This document shows positions 34,938 to 41,396 of a DNA stretch of 43,414 nucleotides, one piece after another. The stretch lies in the NCBI GenBank assembly GCA_021295915.1, contig JAGWBK010000026.1, positions 29,626 to 73,039 on the forward strand, given 5' to 3'. The notes beneath the pieces were generated by a model. That model was not told the DNA's origin. It saw only the letters and a list, made by a program, of their open reading frames with translations, and made no database searches. The DNA comes from Dehalococcoidia bacterium. Lineage in GTDB: Bacteria; Chloroflexota; Dehalococcoidia; Lucifugimonadales; UBA1123. Both the position numbers and the translations under genes were made by a program. How positions within the stretch are numbered: the first letter of the stretch is position 1; every line of letters begins with the position of its first letter.

Positions 34938-35378
34938 GTGGCAGAACTGGAACGCGCATACGCGGTACGCAGCTACAGCAGCGGCACGCGTGGACGGGCG
35001 ATCAACAACGCTCGCAACCACCACTGGATAGCGGACGATCCCGGAGGCGATGAGATCGGGGCAGGGGAGCTGTTCCTCTCCGGCATCTCAGCCTGCGCGG
35101 TGAACATGATCGAGCGGATCGCCCACGAGGAAGAGATCCCACTGGACTGGATGGACGTCAGCGTCGAGGCATACCGCGACCCGGACGCCGTGCCAGGCGA
35201 GCTTACGGTCTATCAGGACATCAAGGTCCACCTACAGATGTGGGGAGTTGCGGACGACGACGGCGACAACCTGGTGGATATCTGGAAACGCCGTTGACCG
35301 CTCTACGGTTCGGTCGCAGTTGCGACCCCAAGCACATCGGTCACCTCAGAGTTCTCCCAGGAAGCCAGACAGCGCTAA
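34938..35378 (+). CDS. OsmC-family protein, candidate selenoprotein (in-frame UGA, residue 120)
   Basis: Read through the TGA at 35295-35297, this is a 146-residue OsmC/Ohr-type peroxidase. It has GRAINNARNHHWIADDPGGD, then GELFLSGISAC53AVNMIERI with the first catalytic cysteine. The strand DIKVHLQMWGV and VDIWKRR precede the UGA, and PLYGSVAVATPSTSVT follows in the same frame to TAA at 35376-35378. OsmC proteins end ...(K/R)CP(L/V)Y/S..., so the UGA replaces the second, resolving cysteine. The distance C53 to U120 (67) almost equals C59 to C125 (66) in E. coli OsmC. Without read-through the protein would lose the second catalytic residue and its last 26 residues. Start ATG at 34938. GGGAGGCAGAAG (34928 on) provides the ribosome site. 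A perfect hairpin follows the UGA. It is the mirror image of the OsmC gene at 6431, where the first Cys is replaced. Confidence 0.82.
35312..35327 (+). promoter_or_regulatory. SECIS-like hairpin after the OsmC UGA
   Basis: GGUCGC (35312-35317) pairs perfectly with GCGACC (35322-35327) around the tetraloop AGUU. The loop begins 20 nt after the UGA. Its C-AGUU-G cap matches the peroxiredoxin hairpin and resembles the C-GUU-G cap of the AhpD-like gene. Folded by eye. Confidence 0.6.
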
Positions 35379-35414
35379 GTAGATTAGCTTACGCGCCCGA
35401 AACTCATTCAACTG

Positions 35415-35482
35415 ACCCCCTCTCCCTTGACGGGAGAGGGTTGGAGCCTGCCCCGGACTTGATCCGGGAATGAGGGTGAAAA
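35415..35482. repeat. Composite repeat block
   Basis: A CCCTCTCCCTTGACGGGAGA core, then GAGCCTGCCCCGGACTTGAT inserted before the tail TGAGGGTGAAAACC. Confidence 0.85.
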
Positions 35483-35536
35483 CCACGAACACATACTCTC
35501 TGTCTGCCCTGAGTTCTGAGTAGTCCACCCTCACTC

Positions 35537-36889
35537 ATGTCAAACACCCCCAACTCAGCCCCCACACGACCCGTCTACAGCGGAGACGTCTTCTACTGGC
35601 ACTACGCCTGGGTGATCGTGACTATCATCGCGGTCATGCAGATGGTCGGCTCGTCCATACGCATGGCGTTCGGCGTGTTCATATACCCGCTGAGCGAGGA
35701 GTTCGGCTGGAGCCAGGGCTCGATCACGCTTGCCTACGCGCTGTCGAGCATAGTGACCGCGATGGTATCTCCATTGGCCGGCTTGCTCGGAGACCGCTTC
35801 GGCGCACGCAAGTCCATGATTCTGGGCTGCGCCATGTTCATCGGCGGGATGCTGCTGATCGGCGTCGTCAACCAGATATGGCAGTTCTACCTGACGTTCG
35901 GTGTGCTGCTCGGAGTGGCGCAGGCGGTATTCCTAGTGCCGCTCATCCCATCTGCAATGACCTGGTTCCGCCGGCACCTGGGAGTCGGGATGGGCTTCCT
36001 GATGGCGGCCTGGGGCCTGGGTCCCGCGCTCACCGCACCGCTCATGGGCCTCATGATCCAGCAGCTCGGCTGGCGGGACACGTTCTGGGTCACCGCCGCA
36101 GGGTCTGCAGTCATAATGGCCGTTCTGATAGCAAAGTACAGCAATCGGCCAGCGGATCGTGGCCTTGAACCGTACGGTGCCTTGCCCGGCGACCCACCGG
36201 CCACACGACGCTCACAGTCGGTCGACCGCGTCAAGCTGTTCACCAAGTTCATGCGCCACACGAAGGCGTACTGGAACCTGAGTTCGATCCACTTCCTCGG
36301 CTGCGTTGGCCACGCTGTGATACTCGTATACATCGTGCCGATCGCGATCGAGGAGGGCATTTCCGTCGTTGTCGCCGCCGGACTGCTGACGGTGCTGTCA
36401 GGAGTCAGTATCGCCACGCGACTGGCGACTCCGGTACTCTCAGACTACGTCGGTCCCAAGACGGTCATGACTGTCGCCTACGTCCTGCAGGGAATCCCGG
36501 TGGTCATGCTCTTCTGGACCCACGACGTGTGGCTCTTCTACGTGTTCGCCGCCGTGTTCGGTATCGGGTACGGCGGAGAGGCGGGCGGATTCCCGATCCT
36601 AAACCGCAGGTATTACGGACAAGCGCCCGTAGGCTCAGCGCACGGCTTCCAGATGCTCGGAGCGGGACTCGGAATGGCCGTAGGCGGCTGGGTCGGCGGG
36701 ATTGTGTACGACTTCATGGGCAGCTACGATCTCGCGCTGATAATATCGGTCGTCGCAAGCCTGCTTGGCGCAGTAAGCATCGTGCTCCTCGAGCGCACCG
36801 ACCGCCTACTCATCCCCAACTGGGAGACCGATTACCTCCCCGAAGAAGAAGAGCCCGAACCCACCCCCGCCCAAGCCAGCGCCGACTGA
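35537..36889 (+). CDS. MFS transporter
   Basis: This 450-residue protein has about twelve membrane helices in two sets of six. The loop after helix 2 reads GLLGDRFGARKSMI, the MFS motif A. MAFGVFIYPLSEEFGWSQGS at helix 1 and PLMGLMIQQLGWRDTFWVTA resemble the oxalate/formate-antiporter and monocarboxylate-type branch (MFS_1). The central loop (about residues 205-235) is hydrophilic, and the C-terminus is acidic (PEEEEPEPTPAQ). A carboxylate substrate would fit the catabolic genes nearby, but that is inference. ATG at 35537 has no good ribosome site; a repeat block lies just upstream. Confidence 0.88.
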   Translation: MSNTPNSAPTRPVYSGDVFYWHYAWVIVTIIAVMQMVGSSIRMAFGVFIYPLSEEFGWSQGSITLAYALSSIVTAMVSPLAGLLGDRFGARKSMILGCAMFIGGMLLIGVVNQIWQFYLTFGVLLGVAQAVFLVPLIPSAMTWFRRHLGVGMGFLMAAWGLGPALTAPLMGLMIQQLGWRDTFWVTAAGSAVIMAVLIAKYSNRPADRGLEPYGALPGDPPATRRSQSVDRVKLFTKFMRHTKAYWNLSSIHFLGCVGHAVILVYIVPIAIEEGISVVVAAGLLTVLSGVSIATRLATPVLSDYVGPKTVMTVAYVLQGIPVVMLFWTHDVWLFYVFAAVFGIGYGGEAGGFPILNRRYYGQAPVGSAHGFQMLGAGLGMAVGGWVGGIVYDFMGSYDLALIISVVASLLGAVSIVLLERTDRLLIPNWETDYLPEEEEPEPTPAQASAD

Positions 36890-36906
36890 CTTCTCTCACA
36901 AGCAAA

Positions 36907-37071
36907 GTCCCCTCTCCCTTGATGGGCTGATAGGGGTAGGCAAACTGACAATTCGTTCGTCCTGAGCTTGTCGAAGGACACCCCGGCCCCTGGATTCCGG
37001 CCTTCACCTGAATGACGAATTGAGAATGCCTACCCCCTCTCCCTCAGGGAGAGGGTTGGGGTGAGGGTGAA
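36907..37071. repeat. Composite repeat block
   Basis: CCCCTCTCCCTTGATGGGCT with GGTAGGCAAACTGACAATTC, then CCTGAGCTTGTCGAAGGACA, a degenerate CCTGGATTCCGG element (CTTCACCTGAATGACG), and finally a full CCCTCTCCCTCAGGGAGAGG copy with tail. Confidence 0.85.
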
Positions 37072-37112
37072 AGCTCCACCCCCAACCTACTTGGACTCCA
37101 GCAGCCAAGCTC

Positions 37113-37859
37113 TTACCCAGCCGCGTGCCTCGTCAGAAACTCACGCACCTGCTCGATCGTCTTGGCCTTCGTGTTCTCATCATCTTTCCAGGGATACGCC
37201 GTAACCTCAGCCTTCGGAGCCAGGTCCGCCAGCGCCATCGCAGCTTCCAGGGAGTGTGACGGCGTGTCGTCCGGCATCACCAGGATCGGCGTCTGGCACT
37301 CGCTCGCGAACTCCCGCGATACGCTGTACATGAAGTCCGGCTGGATGCGGTACAGGTTGTGCAGGTACTGCTCGACGATCTCCATCGTCACCTCATCCCG
37401 CTGTTCGCACAGAGGCAGTCCCCAGGACTCGAGACTGGAGTCGTACGGGGCGTCAGGAGTCTTGCTAGAGTGACCGACCGGCTGGCAGAACACGGCCGCA
37501 GCCACGCGCTCAGGGGCCTGCTCGATCAGTTTAAAGGCGAAGGCTCCCCCAATGCAGTACCCCATGAATAGGAACTGGTCGATGCCGAGGTGGTCCATCA
37601 GCGCAAGCTGGTCGTCAGCAAACGAGCCCCACGGGTCCTCGACCTGCACCGGTCCGGTGGACTGGCCGCCAATGGCGTTGCGCTGGTCCATCGTGATACA
37701 GCGGAAGTCATCCTTGAAAACCTCCATTGCGTTGAACACCTGGTGCGGCCAGACGCTGATAATCGAGTTCAGGCCCCCACCGGGAGTCACCAACAGCGGA
37801 AATCCCGAGCCAACCTCTTCATACTCAATGCGGACATCACCATAGGCAAAGGATGGCAT
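37113..37859 (-). CDS. Alpha/beta hydrolase, copy 1 of a tandem pair
   Basis: This 248-residue alpha/beta-fold hydrolase opens MPSFAYGDVRIEYEEVGSGF, and PLLVTPGGGLNS gives the oxyanion region. The nucleophile elbow reads FMGYC102IGGAFAF: the usual Ser of GxSxG is Cys, as in dienelactone-hydrolase-like members. An Asp lies in VMPDD198TPSH202. The final catalytic His normally found after the last strand is not obvious (AEVTAYPWKDDENT), so catalysis may rely on His202 or be lost. I chose the ATG at 37859 because AAGGAGA lies 9 nt upstream and the second copy starts identically; the frame extends to 37913. It is nearly identical to 38023-38769. Confidence 0.87.
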   Translation of the reverse strand: MPSFAYGDVRIEYEEVGSGFPLLVTPGGGLNSIISVWPHQVFNAMEVFKDDFRCITMDQRNAIGGQSTGPVQVEDPWGSFADDQLALMDHLGIDQFLFMGYCIGGAFAFKLIEQAPERVAAAVFCQPVGHSSKTPDAPYDSSLESWGLPLCEQRDEVTMEIVEQYLHNLYRIQPDFMYSVSREFASECQTPILVMPDDTPSHSLEAAMALADLAPKAEVTAYPWKDDENTKAKTIEQVREFLTRHAAG

Positions 37860-37939
37860 TAAAGTACTCTCCTTGTCGGACGTGCGGCTAGGATCGTCGG
37901 ATAAGACACTCATTAGAGAGTGATTCCTATTTTCCCCGT

Positions 37940-37982
37940 CCCTCAGAGCCTGCCCCGTACTTGATACGGGGGTGAGGGTGAA
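37940..37982. repeat. Interspersed repeat between the tandem hydrolases
   Basis: CCTCAGAGCCTGCCCCGTAC, then TTGATACGGGGGTGAGGGTG and AAA: the inserted element with the common tail, without the CCCTCTCCC half. Confidence 0.75.
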
Positions 37983-38022
37983 ATCTCAGCCCCCACTGAC
38001 ACAGAATCCAGCAGTCCCGCCG

Positions 38023-38769
38023 TCACCCAGCCCCATGCCTCGTCAGAAACTCACGCACCTGCTCAATCGTTTTGGCCTTGACGTCCTCGTCTTCCTTCCA
38101 CGGATACGCCGTCACCTCAGCCTTCGGAGCCAGTTCCGCCAGCGCCATTGCCGCCTCCAGAGAGTGCGATGGCGTGTCGTCCGGCATCACTAGGATCGGC
38201 GTCTGGCACTCGCTCGCGAACTCCCGCGATACGCTGTACATGAAGTCCGGCTGGATGCGATACAGGTTGTGCAGGTACTGCTCGACGATCTCCATCGTCA
38301 CATCATCCCGCTGCTCACACAGAGGCGGCCCCCAGGATTCGATACCTGAATCGTACATGGAGTCAGGCGTCTTGCTCGAGTGCCCGACCGGCTGGCAGAA
38401 CACTGCCCCTGCCACGCGCTCCGGTGCCTGTTCGATGAGCTTGAACGCGAACGGCCCTCCGATGCAGTACCCCATGAACAGGAACTGGTCGATTCCCAGG
38501 TGGTCCATCAGCGCAAGCTGGTCGTCAGCGAACGCTCCCCACGGGTCCTCGACCTGCACCGGCCCACTGGACTGTCCGCCGTAGGCGTTGCGCTGGTCCA
38601 TCGTGATACAGCGGAAGTCGTCCTTGAAGACCTCCATCGCGTTGAACACCTGGTTGGGCCAGCCGCTTATCACGGAGTTCAGCCCCCCACCCGGCGTCAC
38701 CAGCAAAGGAAAGCCCGAGCCAACCTCTTCATACTCGATACGGACATCGCCATAGCTAAGAGACGGCAT
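38023..38769 (-). CDS. Alpha/beta hydrolase, copy 2 of a tandem pair
   Basis: This protein has the same length (248 residues) as the gene at 37113-37859 and about nine in ten residues in common. Differences include NAYGGQSSGP for NAIGGQSTGP, SMYDSGIESWGPP for APYDSSLESWGLP and FMGYCIGGPFAF for FMGYCIGGAFAF. The Cys nucleophile, the PDDTPSHS segment and the missing C-terminal His are shared. AAGGAGA lies about 7 nt upstream of the ATG at 38769. It is the first gene in transcription order; copy 1 follows after 163 nt that include a repeat. A recent duplication is likely, because the upstream leaders are similar too. Confidence 0.87.
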   Translation of the reverse strand: MPSLSYGDVRIEYEEVGSGFPLLVTPGGGLNSVISGWPNQVFNAMEVFKDDFRCITMDQRNAYGGQSSGPVQVEDPWGAFADDQLALMDHLGIDQFLFMGYCIGGPFAFKLIEQAPERVAGAVFCQPVGHSSKTPDSMYDSGIESWGPPLCEQRDDVTMEIVEQYLHNLYRIQPDFMYSVSREFASECQTPILVMPDDTPSHSLEAAMALAELAPKAEVTAYPWKEDEDVKAKTIEQVREFLTRHGAG

Positions 38770-38843
38770 GACAAACTCTCCTTGTTGGACGTGTGCTTAG
38801 GGTCGTGAGATAAGAAGGTGTCTGAAAAGGAAGCCCCAATGCT

Positions 38844-38960
38844 TCCCCTCCCTTGACGGGAGAGAATTGAGGTGAGGGTGACACATACAGTCCCCCTCAT
38901 CCCCGGGTCTGGCCCGGGGCAGGCTCTAACCTCTTCTCCCACGAGGGGAGAAGGGACTTC
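38844..38960. repeat. Composite repeat block
   Basis: CCCCTCCCTTGACGGGAGAG with tail GAGGTGAGGGTGACAC, then CCCCGGGTCTGGCCCGGGGC with AGGCTCTAACC, and an inverted TTCTCCCACGAGGGGAGAAG hairpin. Confidence 0.75.
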
Positions 38961-39014
38961 ACAGATACCCTCTAAGATGTGGTTGCGTGGACTTGTGAGG
39001 GCGGAACCCCCCGC

Positions 39015-40040
39015 CTACACCGTAGCCAGCGTCGGCGCCCTCATCGGCGCGGACATCTGAGATTCGTTCAGCGGGATGGCCTCGTTCTTGTACACCTGTA
39101 CGCGGTACGAGCGGTAGTCGGCGACGAACATGAGGCCGTCGCTTACGCGCACCGACTTCGGAGCGCGCAACCGCTTCTGGACCTCAAGGTCAGCCATGTC
39201 CCGCAGCCTGTTGGGATAGGCATTGGTCAGCATGTAGTCCCGTGCCACTCGTGACAGGGTCGCGTCCCCGATGAACCGCTGTACGTACTCGCCCTTCTCG
39301 TTGAAGAGCTGGATCCTGTCGTTGCCGGTGTCCGCGACGTAGATGTCACCGAACTTGTCGACTGCAACGCCGGTCGGGCGGTTGAACTCGCCTTTCCCAG
39401 ACCCGGATGAGCCAATCTCGAAGATGAACTCGCCGTCTGCGTTGAACTTCTGCACACGGTCGTTGCGCCAGTCGCCGATGTACACGTCGCCCACTTCGTC
39501 CACTGTCACGCCGTATGGCATGTTGAACTCGCCCGGACCATCGCCCAGTGAGCCCCAGCCCGAGATGTACTCGCCGTCCTTGCTGAACTTCTGGACGCGG
39601 TGGTTGAGCGAGTCGACGACGTACATGTTCTCGTCGGCGTCGAACTCGATACCGGCTGGGCCGTTTATCTGGCCCTCGCCGTCGCCCTCTTCGCCCCAGC
39701 AGCCTAGGAACTCTCCGTCCTTGCTGAATGAGGAGATACGGTGCAGCGCCTCGTCGGACACGTACACGTTCTCTTCACCGTCGCAGATCACGTTCACCGG
39801 CCAAGTGAACTGACCCTCGTCCTTGCCGTAACCGCCGATGCCGATCAGGTCGTCGGTCAGCCGCTCGGCGTCGTCAAACGACCAGACACGGATCACTGCC
39901 GCGCCGTCGTTCCTGCAGAGAATGTAGAGTCGCCCCTCATCTCCAACGGCGACGTCGAGCGGGAAATTCGTGATTCTCCTCATCCCGAGCGTCTTGAGAA
40001 ACGGGTAGCCGGCTCTCAGGAGTCCATAGGGTCGTCCCAT
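39015..40040 (-). CDS. NHL-repeat beta-propeller protein (module 3)
   Basis: This 341-residue NHL protein is a more distant relative of the propellers at 3083 and 24814. Its N-terminus (MGRPYGLLRAGYPFLKTLGM) and C-terminus (NESQMSAPMRAPTLATV) differ from both. The blades are very regular: INGPAGIEFDADENMYVVDS, NHRVQKFSKDGEYISGWGSL, MPYGVTVDEVGDVYIGDWRN, RPTGVAVDKFGDIYVADTGN. No signal peptide. Start at 40040 with GGAGG 7 nt upstream. It is the last gene of the DUF1800-DUF1501-NHL set on this strand, with a strong hairpin in the 98-nt spacer before it. Confidence 0.88.
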   Translation of the reverse strand: MGRPYGLLRAGYPFLKTLGMRRITNFPLDVAVGDEGRLYILCRNDGAAVIRVWSFDDAERLTDDLIGIGGYGKDEGQFTWPVNVICDGEENVYVSDEALHRISSFSKDGEFLGCWGEEGDGEGQINGPAGIEFDADENMYVVDSLNHRVQKFSKDGEYISGWGSLGDGPGEFNMPYGVTVDEVGDVYIGDWRNDRVQKFNADGEFIFEIGSSGSGKGEFNRPTGVAVDKFGDIYVADTGNDRIQLFNEKGEYVQRFIGDATLSRVARDYMLTNAYPNRLRDMADLEVQKRLRAPKSVRVSDGLMFVADYRSYRVQVYKNEAIPLNESQMSAPMRAPTLATV

Positions 40041-40065
40041 AGCAAACCTCCGGTTATTGGTCAGT

Positions 40066-40090
40066 AGGGGCGGGTTTTGAACCCGCCCTT
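40066..40090. repeat. Perfect GC hairpin between DUF1501 and NHL genes
   Basis: GGGCGGGTT (40068-40076) and AACCCGCCC (40080-40088) form nine pairs around a 3-nt loop, extendable by two pairs. No T run follows on the minus strand, so it is more likely a repeat, or a processing or attenuation site, than a canonical terminator. Confidence 0.6.
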
Positions 40091-40138
40091 AGTCTCGTTT
40101 CAATATCGCCCCAACTCTGGTTTAAAGACCTGCCGCAG

Positions 40139-41272
40139 CTAGTTGAACGGGTTGATCTGCTCGAACTGCCCGTCGACGATCGGCACTGGGTCGAGCCCTA
40201 GCCACTGGTCGAGGATTGTCGAGTAGATGCCGCGGTAGTCGATGGTCCAGTCAAGGTCCTCGCCGTGCAGCCACTTCGACGGCTCGAGCGATGGGTACTC
40301 GGAGTACAGCCCGCCGTTGACCCGATCGCCGATGATGAACGCGCCGCCGCCCGAGCCGTGGTCGGTCCCGCTGCCGTTGTCGCGCATACGGCGTCCGAAC
40401 TCGGTGAACACTAGCATCACGACCTCTTCGGATGCCTCATGGTCGCGCAGGTCCTCGAAGAAGTCGGAGATTGCCCCGCCCAGCTCTGTCAGGAGCTGAG
40501 GATGCGTCTTCAACTCGTTCGCATGGTGGTCGTAGCCGCCATGGGCGGAGTAGAAGATGCGCGTGCCGAGTCCGGCGATGTGCGTCCGAGCCACGTCTTT
40601 GAGGCTCTTGGCGATAGTGTTGTCGGCATACTCGACTTCCGACGTGTAGGACACCGGAGCCTGCTTCAGGATGTCCGCGCCTGTATACACGTCCGAGCCG
40701 GTCTGTGCCAGGTACTCCATGACCGGGCCCGTGCCTATGGCCGGAGAGTACATCTTCTTGAACATGTCCAGCGCCTTGGTGCGCCGCTCCTGTTCCTCGA
40801 TGCTCGTCATCAGACCGACGTTGTCGAGGTCGCCGACCGAGGTTACGGGAACGCCCGGTGCAACCAGCGCGCGGGGAAGACCCCTGCCGATGTTGACCGC
40901 AGTCAGCACGTTCTCTTTGTCAGGGTCGATCTCCCTGATCGTCCGGCCGAGCCATCCCTCGGTGCCCACCTTGACGGGTTCGCAGGTGTGCCAGATGTCC
41001 ATAGCCCTGAAGTGGGACCTGCTCGAGTTCTCGTAGCCGATCCCCTGTACGATCGCCACGTTGCCCGCGTCGTACATATCCTTGAGCGGAGCGAGGTTGG
41101 GGTTGAAGCCGAGCGTGTCGTTGATCGGCAGCACCTCTTCCTGCGGGATGACCACGGTTGGCCGGGCGTCATAGTAAACCCCGTTGTTGTACGGGACCAA
41201 CGTGTTCATGAAGTCGTTGCCGCCCGTGAGCTGCACAACCACTAGGACTGGCGGTTTTCCGTTAATCGTCAT
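40139..41272 (-). CDS. DUF1501 family protein
   Basis: This 377-residue protein has the family phrases PPVLVVVQLTGGNDFMNTLV, YENSSRSHFRAMDIWHTCEP, TRIFYSAHGGYDHHANELKT, VMLVFTEFGRRMRDNGSGTD-HGSGG and WTIDYRGIYSTILDQWLGLD. DUF1501 proteins belong to the alkaline-phosphatase/sulfatase-like superfamily. The GGND, GGYDHH, EFGRR and GTDHG motifs are the likely metal-binding positions. Most homologues carry a Tat signal and are exported; this one begins MTINGKPPVLVVVQ, directly at the domain, so it appears cytoplasmic. AAGGGAGAG lies about 10 nt before the ATG. It sits between DUF1800 and NHL genes. This is the only one of the three modules to keep it. Confidence 0.9.
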   Translation of the reverse strand: MTINGKPPVLVVVQLTGGNDFMNTLVPYNNGVYYDARPTVVIPQEEVLPINDTLGFNPNLAPLKDMYDAGNVAIVQGIGYENSSRSHFRAMDIWHTCEPVKVGTEGWLGRTIREIDPDKENVLTAVNIGRGLPRALVAPGVPVTSVGDLDNVGLMTSIEEQERRTKALDMFKKMYSPAIGTGPVMEYLAQTGSDVYTGADILKQAPVSYTSEVEYADNTIAKSLKDVARTHIAGLGTRIFYSAHGGYDHHANELKTHPQLLTELGGAISDFFEDLRDHEASEEVVMLVFTEFGRRMRDNGSGTDHGSGGGAFIIGDRVNGGLYSEYPSLEPSKWLHGEDLDWTIDYRGIYSTILDQWLGLDPVPIVDGQFEQINPFN

Positions 41273-41396
41273 CTTCGTATCTCTCCCTTGTCACCCATCA
41301 CTCTTGAGTAGATGTGCAGTTTCACCCTCATCCGTGTCTGTCGAGAGGCAGCAACATCACTAGTCCGCCTCATATGTCCAACTTTAAGCTGGCTGG

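Noticed and set aside
2708-35297. UGA reassigned to Trp or Gly genome-wide (code 4 or 25)
   Set aside because: Many intact genes here end in TGA at their natural family ends, including three of the four genes with an internal TGA, and TGG is used for Trp. The internal TGA codons fall only on Cys positions.
17801-37071. CRISPR array suggested by repeated CCCTCTCCCTCAGGGAGAGG copies
   Set aside because: The copies are kilobases apart, vary in sequence and length, lack regular spacers and no cas genes are present.
37113-38769. The two near-identical hydrolases as a pure assembly duplication
   Set aside because: They differ at many positions in both DNA and protein and have different intergenic repeats around them, so two real loci are more likely.
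40066-40090. Rho-independent terminator between DUF1501 and NHL genes
   Set aside because: The stem is strong but no T run follows on the transcribed strand, and similar GGGCGGGTT...AACCCGCCC hairpins are plausible repeats.
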